This document shows, piece by piece, positions 53,045-61,675 of a DNA stretch of 64,000 nt; position 1 is the stretch's first letter; each line of letters starts with the position of its first letter. Source of the stretch: Fimbriimonas ginsengisoli Gsoil 348 (GTDB lineage Bacteria; Armatimonadota; Fimbriimonadia; Fimbriimonadales; Fimbriimonadaceae); the NCBI GenBank assembly GCA_945881865.1, contig CAMCVK010000002.1:310001-374000 (forward strand), read 5' to 3'. Both the position numbers and the translations under genes were made by a program. The notes under the pieces were generated by a model, which saw only the letters and a program-made list of their open reading frames with translations, did not search any database and was not told the DNA's origin.

Positions 53045-54454
53045 ATGAGAACCGACAAAGAGGCCCTCGCCGACCGGCTACGGCAGATAGTGAGCAGCGA
53101 AGCCGCCGAGCAGTTCCTGGATGAGCTGAACGGGCTCCGCGCCGAAGACGTTGCCGAGGCGATCGGACGCCTTGAGCTGGCCGACGCCGTCAGCATTTTG
53201 CAGGCGTTGGACTCCGATCTGGCCGCGTACGTTCTCATCGAGCTACCCACCGAAACCGCCCGTGCGGTCATCAACGAGCTGCCGGACGCCACCATCGCGC
53301 ACTACCTCGACATCCTGCCGATGGACGACGCGATGGACCTGCGCGAGGAGCTTGATCCGGACCGATTTGAGTCGCTCCTCAACGTCATTCCGCAGGAAGA
53401 CGCGCAAGAAATCCGCCGGTTGATGAGCTATCCCGACGGCTCGGCGGGGCAGATTCTCACCGAAGACTTCGTGGAGGTCGGTCCGGACGCGACCATGGCC
53501 GAAGTCATCGGCGTCATCCGCAGCGGCCTGGAAGAAGAGTACGAAACGGTCAACTATATTTACGTGCTCAGCGCGGACCGGCACCTTTTGGGGGTTTTGA
53601 CGCTGCGCCGGGTTTTGCGCGCCCATCCGGATGCTCCGGCACGCGAGGTGATGAACGCGAACCCGATGTCCGTGCCAGTTGAAATGGCCGAGGAAGAGGT
53701 CGCACGCATTCTGGCGCGATACGGCTTCACCGCAATTCCGGTTCTCGACCATCGTGGACGCATCGTTGGCATCATCACCGCCGACGACGCCCAGTCGGTC
53801 CTGCAGGACGCCCAAACCGAAGACGTTTTGAAGCTGGGCGGCGTCTCGGGCGACGCCGAGGCGTATCCGTCGCTCAGCATTTGGCAACTCGTGAAGCGGC
53901 GCACCCCGTGGCTTTTGATCTTGTTTGTGGCCGAGTTTTTCACCGGCTCCGTGCTTCGCCACTATCTCGGCTCCGCGGCCGATGATGACCCAAACAGCAC
54001 CCTCTCCATCATCGCAAAGCTCCAGCTTTTTATTCCGCTTCTGATTGGTGCGGGCGGCAACAGTGGTTCCCAGGTGACGACCACGATCACCCGCGCCCTC
54101 GCCCTTGGAGAAGTACGGTCCCGAGACTGGTGGCTCGTCATGCGGCGCGAGTTTGCGGTAGCCCTTATCATTGGCGGAATATTGGGTCTGTTCGGATTCG
54201 CCCGCGCGGTGTTGCCGGGCCTAGGTTGGAGTCAGCCGCTGCCCCTTAGCATCACCGTCGGCATCGCATTGCCCTGCATCATCGTGTGGGCGGCCGTCGT
54301 CGGCAGCATGCTACCGATTGGCGCGAAACGGCTCGGGATTGACCCCGCCGTCATGAGCGCGCCGTTCATCAGCACGTTCGTCGACGCCACCGGGCTGATC
54401 ATCTTCTTCGAAGTCGCCCGGCGGGTGCTTGCGGCCTACGGCCTCGTGATCTAG
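53045..54454 (+). CDS. mgtE: MgtE-family magnesium transporter
   Basis: 469 residues. The cytosolic N domain (about 1-130) is a helical superhelix with SYPDGSAGQILTEDFVEV near 133 leading into two CBS domains (about 140-260, e.g. EVMNANPMSVPVEMAEEEVA and FTAIPVLDHRGRIVGIIT). Five membrane helices follow from about 285, with GAGGNSGSQVTTTITRALALGE near 338, the ion-pathway signature. Mg2+ binding to the cytosolic part closes the channel. AGGAG eight bases before the ATG is a good ribosome site. No M-box riboswitch was recognised in the short leader. Confidence 0.96.
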   Translation: MRTDKEALADRLRQIVSSEAAEQFLDELNGLRAEDVAEAIGRLELADAVSILQALDSDLAAYVLIELPTETARAVINELPDATIAHYLDILPMDDAMDLREELDPDRFESLLNVIPQEDAQEIRRLMSYPDGSAGQILTEDFVEVGPDATMAEVIGVIRSGLEEEYETVNYIYVLSADRHLLGVLTLRRVLRAHPDAPAREVMNANPMSVPVEMAEEEVARILARYGFTAIPVLDHRGRIVGIITADDAQSVLQDAQTEDVLKLGGVSGDAEAYPSLSIWQLVKRRTPWLLILFVAEFFTGSVLRHYLGSAADDDPNSTLSIIAKLQLFIPLLIGAGGNSGSQVTTTITRALALGEVRSRDWWLVMRREFAVALIIGGILGLFGFARAVLPGLGWSQPLPLSITVGIALPCIIVWAAVVGSMLPIGAKRLGIDPAVMSAPFISTFVDATGLIIFFEVARRVLAAYGLVI

Positions 54455-54840
54455 CGCTTGTACTTGAGCGTGACTTTGTCGCTTGTGAGCGTCAGTTCGG
54501 ACCCGGTCAGCTTGTAGGTGTATTTGGTGACGGCCGGATCTTTGCCCTTCGGCTCAAATCGGAACGTGACCTCGGTATCGGTCGCGAGCCAGAGCCCTTC
54601 CTCGGTGCCAGCTGCGGTTTTGGAAACAAGCCGACCAGTCTCTTGGAGTTCCAAGGCGTCTTTCCCGGTGGAAAGCTTCCAGGTGCCCACCAGGTCCTTG
54701 CGGACGTCGCCCGCCATCTTGTTTGGTTCCGGGGCGACGACAGGTGTCTCCTTCGTAGAGGTCGGTTCCGTTTCGGCAGGAGGCTGACATGCCGCCAGCA
54801 TGCCAAGCAGCCCGAGGCTCATAAGCACGATTCGTTTCAC
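54451..54840 (-). CDS. Lipoprotein with lipocalin-like C-terminal domain
   Basis: 129 residues from GTG 54840; an ATG ten codons upstream (54870) is possible. KRIVLMSLGLLGMLAAC is a lipoprotein signal with Cys18 in LAAC. A Thr/Pro/Glu linker is followed by about 80 residues beginning DLVGTWKLSTGK and ending KLTGSELTLTSDKVTLKYK, the GxW plus alternating strands typical of small lipocalin-like domains. A similar lipoprotein is at 58136. Its stop overlaps the mgtE stop by CTAG. Confidence 0.8.
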   Translation of the reverse strand: MKRIVLMSLGLLGMLAACQPPAETEPTSTKETPVVAPEPNKMAGDVRKDLVGTWKLSTGKDALELQETGRLVSKTAAGTEEGLWLATDTEVTFRFEPKGKDPAVTKYTYKLTGSELTLTSDKVTLKYKR

Positions 54841-55095
54841 TGGTTGCCCGCCCTTGATCGCTTCGTTCATCTGCTTCGATTGTGCCCCAACCTGCGTTCG
54901 TCGAGACCGCATCTCTGGGCCCGGACCCGCATAAATGCGGGGTTTCTGTTGCTGACAGAACGTTAACAGACCGCCGGGAAAGAAGGTTCGTCTGGAAAGG
55001 TATACGATGGAGCGGGAGATGTTTCGTCTCCCGTAGTCGCCCAAAGCGCAAAAGCCCAAAGTCGAGCCACGCAACCCAGGAGATTGTAACTGTCG

Positions 55096-55515
55096 ATGTC
55101 ACCAAGCACGGGATCGCAAGTCACCGCCGAAACGAACGAAGAAATGATTGCCGCTGCAATCGAGAAGGCGCGCGAGGACCTCAAACCCATCTCCCGCCGG
55201 ATGCTCGGGCTGATGCTGACCCAGAAGCGCAACTTGCCGTACAAGGAGGCGATTGAGATCGTCGATGCCTACTGCGACGAGAAGGCGCCCTACATCCCCG
55301 GCTATGTTTCTTCCGAATTCGGCATCTACTGGCTGAAGGTCATCGCCGTTTTCAACGTGCTGATCGGCGTTACGGTTGCCTACTTTGGCGTTCGCGCCTA
55401 TCAGGACCCGAAGCAGATCGCCTGGCCGTGGTTCTGCGTGGCCACGATCTTCATCGGACTCGCCGCCCTCTCGTGGGTGAAGAGCGTCGAACGGGAATTC
55501 GGCAAGCGCGATTAA
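55096..55515 (+). CDS. Small membrane protein of unknown function
   Basis: 139 residues. A soluble N-terminal stretch of about 75 residues (ISRRMLGLMLTQKRNLPYKE and VDAYCDEKAPYIPGY) precedes two membrane helices near 77-97 and 110-128. No family is recognised. AGGAG lies 13 bases before the ATG, rather far. The 255-base space upstream, towards the lipoprotein gene on the other strand, shows no clear promoter. It abuts the convergent gene at 55516 with no spacer. Confidence 0.7.
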   Translation: MSPSTGSQVTAETNEEMIAAAIEKAREDLKPISRRMLGLMLTQKRNLPYKEAIEIVDAYCDEKAPYIPGYVSSEFGIYWLKVIAVFNVLIGVTVAYFGVRAYQDPKQIAWPWFCVATIFIGLAALSWVKSVEREFGKRD

Positions 55516-56013
55516 TTACCCTTCTTTCTGGCGGATGAAGTCCTGAATCTGGCCCGGCGGCACAATGACAACCGTTGGGTGCGCGGTCGCGACGAACTGG
55601 TCGTAGGTTAGCCCTTCCGCTTCGCCATCGACGTTTAGCTCTTCGATGAGCGCCTGGATCGCCTGAACTTCGGTGGGCGCATAGCCCCAAGCATCCACCC
55701 ACAGCCCGGGCCGCCCGCCCTCGGCGAGATACGCCACTGCGGCCACGAAAATGTGGTCCGCCGTCACGACGTCCGCCTCCAGCTCGTCTTGCACCAGCCA
55801 TCCGCCTTCGAACACGCGCAGGCCCTCCGCCTCCAGTCGTTTACGGGCGTCGGCGAGGCTCAGCGTGGTTCGGCTTGCGAGAACGAATTCTGTTTCCGGC
55901 GTGCTCGCAGTGGCAAGGGTGGTGCCGACATACGTTCGAAGGAAAACCTCGTCTCCGTGAAGCCGACGGCGTAGGGTTGCCGCGAAGCTTTCGAAAGGAA
56001 CCTGCAACGTCAT
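55516..56013 (-). CDS. Hypothetical protein
   Basis: 165 residues, soluble, acidic, no signal peptide. I do not recognise it. The N-terminal half looks like two alpha/beta units (FVLASRTTLSLADARKRLEA, GLRVFEGGWLVQDELE), and the C-terminal half contains VWVDAWGY-like strands around LWVDAWGYAPTEVQ. A TAAACT box is exactly six bases before the ATG. It is divergent from acs and shares a 122-base upstream space with it. Confidence 0.65.
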   Translation of the reverse strand: MTLQVPFESFAATLRRRLHGDEVFLRTYVGTTLATASTPETEFVLASRTTLSLADARKRLEAEGLRVFEGGWLVQDELEADVVTADHIFVAAVAYLAEGGRPGLWVDAWGYAPTEVQAIQALIEELNVDGEAEGLTYDQFVATAHPTVVIVPPGQIQDFIRQKEG

Positions 56014-56019
56014 GGGCGT

Positions 56020-56025
56020 AGTTTA
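56020..56025 (-). promoter_or_regulatory. Putative -10 hexamer TAAACT of the 55516-56013 gene
   Basis: TAAACT on the minus strand, six bases before the ATG at 56013; no -35 was found. The spacing matches the other start-proximal boxes. Confidence 0.4.
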
Positions 56026-56135
56026 CGGCGTGTATGGCCCTGAATCACGACAAAATCGGGTAAATCCAGACCGCGCCGCAATCGCATGCGCCGATTCCAT
56101 GTCTCGTCGAATGGAGTTGGCCGGAGCCGACGAAG

Positions 56136-58139
56136 ATGTCTCAAAACCACACCGATCCCATTCCCGCCACTGATCACGCTCCCGTGGAATCGCTGATGCA
56201 CGAGCACCGACTCTTTGCCCCCTCGGCCGAGTTTGTTGCACAGGCGAACGTGAGCGATCCGGCGATCTACGACGAAGCAGACGCCGACCCGGAAGCCTGG
56301 TGGGCGTCGTGGGCCGAGAAGCTGAGCTGGGTGGAACCCTGGACGACGGTGTGCGAGTTCAATGCACCGGATGCTAAGTGGTTCGTCGGCGGAAAGCTGA
56401 ACGTCTGCTACAACTGCGTGGACCGGCATGCCGAAGCCGACCCGAATCGCCGCGCCATTGTTTGGGAAGGCGAGCCCGGCGACGACCGAACCATCACTTT
56501 CGGCGAGTTGAAGGACGAGATTAGCCAGCTCGCAAATGCCCTTAAGGCGATGGGCGTCGGCAAAGGCGACCGCGTGAGCATTTACATGCCGATGGTCCCC
56601 GAGCTTGCCATGGCGATGCTCGCTTGCGCCCGCATCGGCGCCGCCCACAGCGTGGTCTTTGGCGGCTTCACCGCGGAATCTCTCCAGGAGCGCACCAACG
56701 ACGCGCAGTGCAAAGCCATCATCACCGCTGACGGTGGCTGGCGACGCGGTTCGGCGGTTCCGCTGCTCAAGATCACCCGCGCCGCGCTCGAACTTGGTTG
56801 CCCAACCGTCGAGAAGGTCCTGGTTCTGCGAAGAACCGGCATGGACGAGATTGACCGGCACGACGAACGGTTTGTGAGCTGGCACCACGTGGTTCCGGAG
56901 CAGAGCACCGACTGCCCCTGCGAGCCGATGGACAGCGAAGACATGCTCTTCATCCTGTACACGTCGGGCTCCACCGGAAAGCCGAAAGGCGTCGTGCACA
57001 CCACCGGCGGCTACCTGACCGGCGTCTCGGCGACGGCGAAGCTCGTCTTCGACCTGAAGCCCGACGACCTGCACTTTTGCACCGCCGACTGCGGCTGGAT
57101 CACCGGCCACAGCTACATCGTTTACGGGCCGCTTGCCAACGGCGCGACCGTCCTCATGTACGAAGGCGCGCCGGATACGCCGGACAAAGACCGGTTCTGG
57201 CAGATCATCGAGAAGCACCGCGCGACGATTCTTTACACCGCGCCGACCGCGATTCGCACATTCATGAAATGGGGCGACGAGTACCCGAACCGGTGCGATC
57301 TTTCGTCGCTGCGGCTCCTTGGTTCCGTCGGCGAGCCGATCAACCCCGAAGCCTGGATTTGGTACCACGAGACTATCGGCAAGGGCAACTGCCCGCTCGT
57401 CGACACCTGGTGGCAGACCGAAACCGGCGCGATTATGGTGACGCCGCTTCCTGGAATCACGGTGGCCAAGCCGGGTTCGGCGACCCATCCCTTCCCAGGA
57501 ATCAGCATTCGGGTCCTTACCGAAGAGGGCCACGGTCCGGATATTCGCGGGCCGAAAGCCGAACCCGCCAGCAGCGGCTTCCTCGTCATCGACCGGCCCT
57601 GGCCATCGATGACGCGCGGAATCTTTGGCGACCACGATCGCTTCATCAAGACTTACTGGAGCCGATTCGACGGCAAGTACTTTGCGGGCGACGGCATTTC
57701 GCTGGACGAAGACGGCTACCTTTGGCTTCTTGGCCGGGTCGATGACATCATGCTGGTCGCGGGCCACAACATCTCGACGATGGAAGTGGAGAGCGCGCTG
57801 GTCTCGCACCCGGCGGTGGCGGAAGCCGCCGTCATCGGCAAAACCCACGACGTAAAGGGCCAGGCCATTAGCGCATTCGTCACCCTGCGCGCCGGGATCC
57901 ACGGCGATGAAGCCCTGGAAAAGACGCTGAAGAAGCACGTTGGCGAGAAGATTGGGCCGATTGCGCGGCCCGACGACATCTTCTTCTCGGCCGAGCTCCC
58001 CAAGACCCGAAGCGGAAAGATCATGCGGAGATTGCTCCGCGACGTGGCCGAAGGTCGCGCCCTCGGCGACACGACGACGCTCGCCGACCCGAGCGTAGTC
58101 AACGCTCTGAAGAACGTTTACGAGGACAAGGAAGGCTAA
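56136..58139 (+). CDS. acs: Acetyl-CoA synthetase
   Basis: 667 residues, slightly longer than average. It activates acetate to acetyl-CoA via acetyl-AMP. The N-terminal region matches Acs (AWWASWAEKLSWVEPW near 52). The adenylation core has LYTSGSTGKPKGVVHTTGGY near 273, DTWWQTETG near 422, and YFAGDGISLDEDGYLWLLGR near 512. The C-terminal PKTRSGKIMRRLLR near 630 carries the Lys acetylated to switch the enzyme off. No acetylase or deacetylase gene is adjacent. Its TAA overlaps the convergent lipoprotein stop. Confidence 0.97.
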   Translation: MSQNHTDPIPATDHAPVESLMHEHRLFAPSAEFVAQANVSDPAIYDEADADPEAWWASWAEKLSWVEPWTTVCEFNAPDAKWFVGGKLNVCYNCVDRHAEADPNRRAIVWEGEPGDDRTITFGELKDEISQLANALKAMGVGKGDRVSIYMPMVPELAMAMLACARIGAAHSVVFGGFTAESLQERTNDAQCKAIITADGGWRRGSAVPLLKITRAALELGCPTVEKVLVLRRTGMDEIDRHDERFVSWHHVVPEQSTDCPCEPMDSEDMLFILYTSGSTGKPKGVVHTTGGYLTGVSATAKLVFDLKPDDLHFCTADCGWITGHSYIVYGPLANGATVLMYEGAPDTPDKDRFWQIIEKHRATILYTAPTAIRTFMKWGDEYPNRCDLSSLRLLGSVGEPINPEAWIWYHETIGKGNCPLVDTWWQTETGAIMVTPLPGITVAKPGSATHPFPGISIRVLTEEGHGPDIRGPKAEPASSGFLVIDRPWPSMTRGIFGDHDRFIKTYWSRFDGKYFAGDGISLDEDGYLWLLGRVDDIMLVAGHNISTMEVESALVSHPAVAEAAVIGKTHDVKGQAISAFVTLRAGIHGDEALEKTLKKHVGEKIGPIARPDDIFFSAELPKTRSGKIMRRLLRDVAEGRALGDTTTLADPSVVNALKNVYEDKEG

Positions 58140-58510
58140 AACCCGGGCAGTTTCGTCCGGGCTTCGCCCCGCTGCCAAATGCCGACGCCTTCCATTTGGA
58201 GTCGGTTGCCCTCGCCCTTAAACTTCACCGTGTGGGTCGAGAGCTTTTGGGGGATATCGGCTAGCCGCAGTTTGGTGAAGGTGAACGTGATCTCGTTTCC
58301 CTTCACCACGTAGCGGCCCAAACCCAGGTAGGTGGCCTTTTGGCAGTTCATATCAAACGATTCGCCCTCGTACAAACGGATGCGACAATCCGAAGCATCT
58401 TTCAAAGGGAAGGCCCCGAACCACGCTCCCGGTAACTTTTGGCCGGTACAGCCCACACAAACGAAGGCGATTGAACCTGCGACCACGCTGATAAGCCAAA
58501 ATTTAACCAT
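58136..58510 (-). CDS. Lipoprotein with lipocalin-like domain
   Basis: 124 residues from ATG 58510; a GTG three codons upstream is possible. MVKFWLISVVAGSIAFVCVGC is a lipoprotein signal with Cys21. The rest starts LPGAWFGAFPLKD and has strands GRYVVKGNEITFTFTKLRL and THTVKFKGEGNRLQMEGVG, like a small lipocalin-like domain. It resembles the lipoprotein at 54451 in plan. Its start codon overlaps that of the divergent fusion gene in CCATGG. Confidence 0.75.
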   Translation of the reverse strand: MVKFWLISVVAGSIAFVCVGCTGQKLPGAWFGAFPLKDASDCRIRLYEGESFDMNCQKATYLGLGRYVVKGNEITFTFTKLRLADIPQKLSTHTVKFKGEGNRLQMEGVGIWQRGEARTKLPGF

Positions 58511-59774
58511 GGCACTCACGATCCCGGTTGCGCACGACTTTATTTGCCCGTGGTGCTGGGCGGCTCTGCTCCAGGCGAGGCGCCTGCAGGCCGACTTTGG
58601 GGTCGAGATTGACTGGCGCGGGTACGAGCTTTTTCCCGCCGGGCTGTATTGGCCGGACTATCCGCCGACTCCGGAGCGCCCGCACAACCGACCGGACACG
58701 CCGAGCCGGTTTGAGTTTTTGCTGGCCGCCGACGGAGTTACCATGCCCGACGTGGTGCGACCCAAGAAAATGCGGACGTACAACGCTCACCAAGCGGCAG
58801 AATACGCCAAGACGGAGGGCGTTGGCGATGCCTTCATCGAGCGGCTGTACCGAGGTTTCTGGGAAAACGGCCTGGAAATCAATAAGCCCGAGGTCATTCG
58901 TTCCCTGGCCACCGGCTCGATTAGGGATTTGGACGCGCTGGACGAAGCCGTCCGCACCAAGAAGTTCAAGAAGAACATTGTAGATTTTGATGACGATGCA
59001 TATGCAAACGGCGTTTACAACGTGCCGACGTACTGGATCGGCGGCGAGCGGCTTGCCGAGCAACCGTATTCGGTTTTGGCCGCCGCCGTGAAGCGGTTTA
59101 TCGAGGAATCCGGCGGGATTGGGCTCTACCACGCGCTCGACTTCCCTGCGGTCCCGGCCGATCGTCCGTACATTTACGTGAACATGGTTTCGACCCTGGA
59201 CGGCAAGATTCTTACCGGAAAGCGGCACGAGCACGTGCACGACCTGGGTTCGAAGACCGATCACCTGCTGATGAAGCGCATCGAGTCTTCGGCCGACGCC
59301 GTGATTTTGGGGGCGGAAAGCCTGCGGGCGACTTCGCCGAAGTGGAATCCGCGCGCGCACACCCGCGTTGTGGTGACAAAGTCTGGGGACCTTCCGGCAG
59401 AAGCCGAGTTCTTTAAGCATGGCGCGCCGTTCGTGGCAACGCCAGGCTCGGCGGAGTTCCCTTTGCCCGCCGGAGCGAAGATTCTTCGGGCGGGTGGGGT
59501 GACTTTGGATCTTTCGCTGCTGTTGTATAAGTTGCGGCAGTCGGGGGTTCGGCGACTGCTGCTTTTGGGCGGCAGCGAGCTGAATGCGCAGTTCTTTGCG
59601 GCGGACCTGGTGGATGAACTCTTCTTGACGCTTGCGCCAAAGATCAAGCTTGGGCGCGACGTCCCGACTCTCGCCGACGGCGAAGCCCTCCCCCGCGAAG
59701 CGGTGCAAAAGTACGACCTCCTCAGCCACGAAGCAATCGGGAACGAACTGTTCCTCCGCTACCGGCGGAACTGA
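58509..59774 (+). CDS. Fusion of a FrnE-like DsbA domain and a RibD_C (reductase) domain
   Basis: 421 residues from ATG 58509. Residues about 5-205 form a DsbA/FrnE-like thioredoxin fold with the active site FICPWCWA (Cys13, Cys16) and cis-Pro loop VPTYWIGG near 170; no signal peptide, so cytosolic. Residues about 218-421 are a RibD_C/dihydrofolate-reductase-like domain: PYIYVNMVSTLDGKILT near 218, ADAVILGAESLRATSP near 259, LLLLGGSELNAQFFAADL near 345, and DELFLTLAPKI near 365. RibD_C reduces the riboflavin-pathway pyrimidinone or related compounds using NADPH. The fusion suggests a redox step joining a thiol and a nicotinamide-dependent reduction (inference). Confidence 0.88.
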   Translation: MALTIPVAHDFICPWCWAALLQARRLQADFGVEIDWRGYELFPAGLYWPDYPPTPERPHNRPDTPSRFEFLLAADGVTMPDVVRPKKMRTYNAHQAAEYAKTEGVGDAFIERLYRGFWENGLEINKPEVIRSLATGSIRDLDALDEAVRTKKFKKNIVDFDDDAYANGVYNVPTYWIGGERLAEQPYSVLAAAVKRFIEESGGIGLYHALDFPAVPADRPYIYVNMVSTLDGKILTGKRHEHVHDLGSKTDHLLMKRIESSADAVILGAESLRATSPKWNPRAHTRVVVTKSGDLPAEAEFFKHGAPFVATPGSAEFPLPAGAKILRAGGVTLDLSLLLYKLRQSGVRRLLLLGGSELNAQFFAADLVDELFLTLAPKIKLGRDVPTLADGEALPREAVQKYDLLSHEAIGNELFLRYRRN

Positions 59775-59777
59775 GAC

Positions 59778-60380
59778 TTAACGCTCGGATTCTTGCCTCG
59801 TCTGCGATAGAAACTTAGCCAAGAACTCGGTCTTGAGCAATGCGTACTGGTGCGTGTTGCGGCGGTTGCCGTCGACGCCAAGGGCGTCGGAGCGGAAGGT
59901 GGCTTCGCGGGTCATCCCCGCTTTTTCGGCGGTGCGGGCGCTGGCGAGGTTCTTGGAGTCGCACTTCCAGATCAGCCGTTCCCATCCCCATTCGCCAAAG
60001 CCCCACTCCAGCATCGCCTGAAGGGCGAGGGTTCCAAGCCCCTTCCCCGCGTGACGGGAGGCGATCCACATGCCGATTTCCGCGCATTTCCATTCGATGG
60101 GGCCGACCCGAAGGTGGAACCCGGTTGCGCCGATGAACTCTTCGCCGTCCCAGACAGAGAGTGTAAAGTCCGTGCCGAGCAAGTGATTGGCGATGGCTTG
60201 GCGCAGGAAGGCCTCGGTGTGCTCCTGGGTTTGATCCGGCCGCGCCCAGGGCATCCACGGTCGCAGGTGCTCGTACGATTCGGAGATGGCTTCCGTCGCG
60301 ACGGCGGCATCCTCCAGCCGGTACATCCGGATCTGGATCTGGCCGTTGTCGTAGCTCATCGGCGCACGAAAGGTGCTCAT
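59778..60380 (-). CDS. GNAT acetyltransferase (RimJ/RimL-like)
   Basis: 200 residues, start taken at ATG 60380 (an ATG seven codons later is also possible). RMYRLEDAAVATEAISESYEHL at the start, GATGFHLRVGPIEWKCAEIG near 95-115 and GKGLGTLALQAMLEWGFGEWGW near 123-145 give the acetyl-CoA-binding loop (R/Q-x-x-G-x-G/A, here RHAGKGLGT). KCDSKNLASARTAEKAG near 155 is typical of the RimJ/RimL branch, which acetylates protein N-termini or small molecules. A TAAACT box lies ten bases before the ATG. Confidence 0.9.
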   Translation of the reverse strand: MSTFRAPMSYDNGQIQIRMYRLEDAAVATEAISESYEHLRPWMPWARPDQTQEHTEAFLRQAIANHLLGTDFTLSVWDGEEFIGATGFHLRVGPIEWKCAEIGMWIASRHAGKGLGTLALQAMLEWGFGEWGWERLIWKCDSKNLASARTAEKAGMTREATFRSDALGVDGNRRNTHQYALLKTEFLAKFLSQTRQESER

Positions 60381-60499
60381 GGTTCGGAACAGTTTAGCGG
60401 GAAGGCACCTCCACCTTAGGGCAAGCCCTTGTCGTTTCATCGGCTCGCGCGTATCGTTCGCGAAACCATCCGGCGGTTCGCGACGTTGTATTACAAGGA

Positions 60500-61675
60500 A
60501 TGAGAACGCGCGGAGGGGAAAAAGCCGGCCGCCGCTCGAACCCGCTAGCGCCGATCACTTACCTGCTGCGCAACGCCGGGAAAACCATTCCGCTCACCGG
60601 CGTCATCGTCCTGGCCGTCATGCTGGTGGCCGGCATTATCAGCATGATCAACTCGATCCCGCTGTCGATTCGAACGATCTACTCCTACAGCAAAGAGTTC
60701 ACCGGCGTGACGCCGCGCGGCGACGCCACGAAGACGCTCCCGATCCTGGAAGAAATCCAGGCGAAGAGCCCATACGCCATCGACCGGGTGATCATCTGCC
60801 GCGTAACCGTCACCGAAATCCAGAGCATCGTCGGCAAGTGGCCGTTCTACTTCATCGGCATGAACGACGCCGACACCCGATACTACTTACAGCGGCAACG
60901 CGTGACCGGCATCGAAGGTCGGCTCCCGCGAGCCGGACTTCCGGAGGCCGTCATCAGCCGACCGGTCGCGAAGAACCTGAATCTCAAGATCGGCAGCGAG
61001 ATTCTCGGCCCAACCAAGGAGGGCGGCTTCTCGCCGAACAGCGTGAAGGTGGTTGGCATCGCCGAGACCGACCGCTGGCTCATGCTCTCCTCCATCGAAT
61101 ACCTGCGCGAGTACCACTTCCCTCCCATCGACCTCGGCATGGTCAGCGCGAAGGATCCCGCCGAGCAGCCGAAGCTCGATCAATGGGCAGATAAGCATTT
61201 CAAGGGTCGTCAAGCGGGAATCCTGGGCTATTTCCAGGTCGAAAAAGACACGAACGAGATGTTTGCGACGCTGTATCTGATCTTGAACGTGGTCATCGGC
61301 ACGCTGGTTTTGGTCGTCACGCTCATGATGAGCATGCTGATCAACATCTACCAAGGTCAGCGGCTGGTCGAATTCGGGTTGCTGCAGGCCATCGGCTACA
61401 CCAAAAAGCAAATCCTAACGCGGGTGCTAACGGAGACGGTCTTGGTCGTGATTCTGGGTTGGGTGCTGGGGCTGTTCGCCGCGTTCGGGCTGCTGAACCT
61501 GGCCAAGACGGTCATGATGGATCCGAAGTCGTACGCGCTGGACGTACTCGACCCGGTCGCTTATGCCTACTCGATTCCGATGCCGCTCGCAATCCTTGCC
61601 GTGGCGGCCGGAACCGTCTGGTGGCGATTCCGCAAGTTCGACCCCATCGGCGTGGTCGAGAGGAGAATCGTATGA
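60500..61675 (+). CDS. FtsX/MacB-type ABC transporter permease
   Basis: 391 residues. A basic N-terminus, a first membrane helix near 36-58, a large extracytoplasmic domain (about 60-260), and three helices at about 265-290, 315-340 and 355-380. This is the FtsX/MacB/DevC plan used for lipoprotein or peptide extrusion. The last residues WWRFRKFDPIGVVERRIV are a family-type end. Its partner ATPase starts inside its stop codon. No membrane fusion protein gene is seen next to it. Confidence 0.9.
   Translation: MRTRGGEKAGRRSNPLAPITYLLRNAGKTIPLTGVIVLAVMLVAGIISMINSIPLSIRTIYSYSKEFTGVTPRGDATKTLPILEEIQAKSPYAIDRVIICRVTVTEIQSIVGKWPFYFIGMNDADTRYYLQRQRVTGIEGRLPRAGLPEAVISRPVAKNLNLKIGSEILGPTKEGGFSPNSVKVVGIAETDRWLMLSSIEYLREYHFPPIDLGMVSAKDPAEQPKLDQWADKHFKGRQAGILGYFQVEKDTNEMFATLYLILNVVIGTLVLVVTLMMSMLINIYQGQRLVEFGLLQAIGYTKKQILTRVLTETVLVVILGWVLGLFAAFGLLNLAKTVMMDPKSYALDVLDPVAYAYSIPMPLAILAVAAGTVWWRFRKFDPIGVVERRIV

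Noticed and set aside
56010-58178. 722-residue minus-strand open frame opposite acs
   Set aside because: Long only because of GC-rich codon use; Acs on the other strand has all family motifs.
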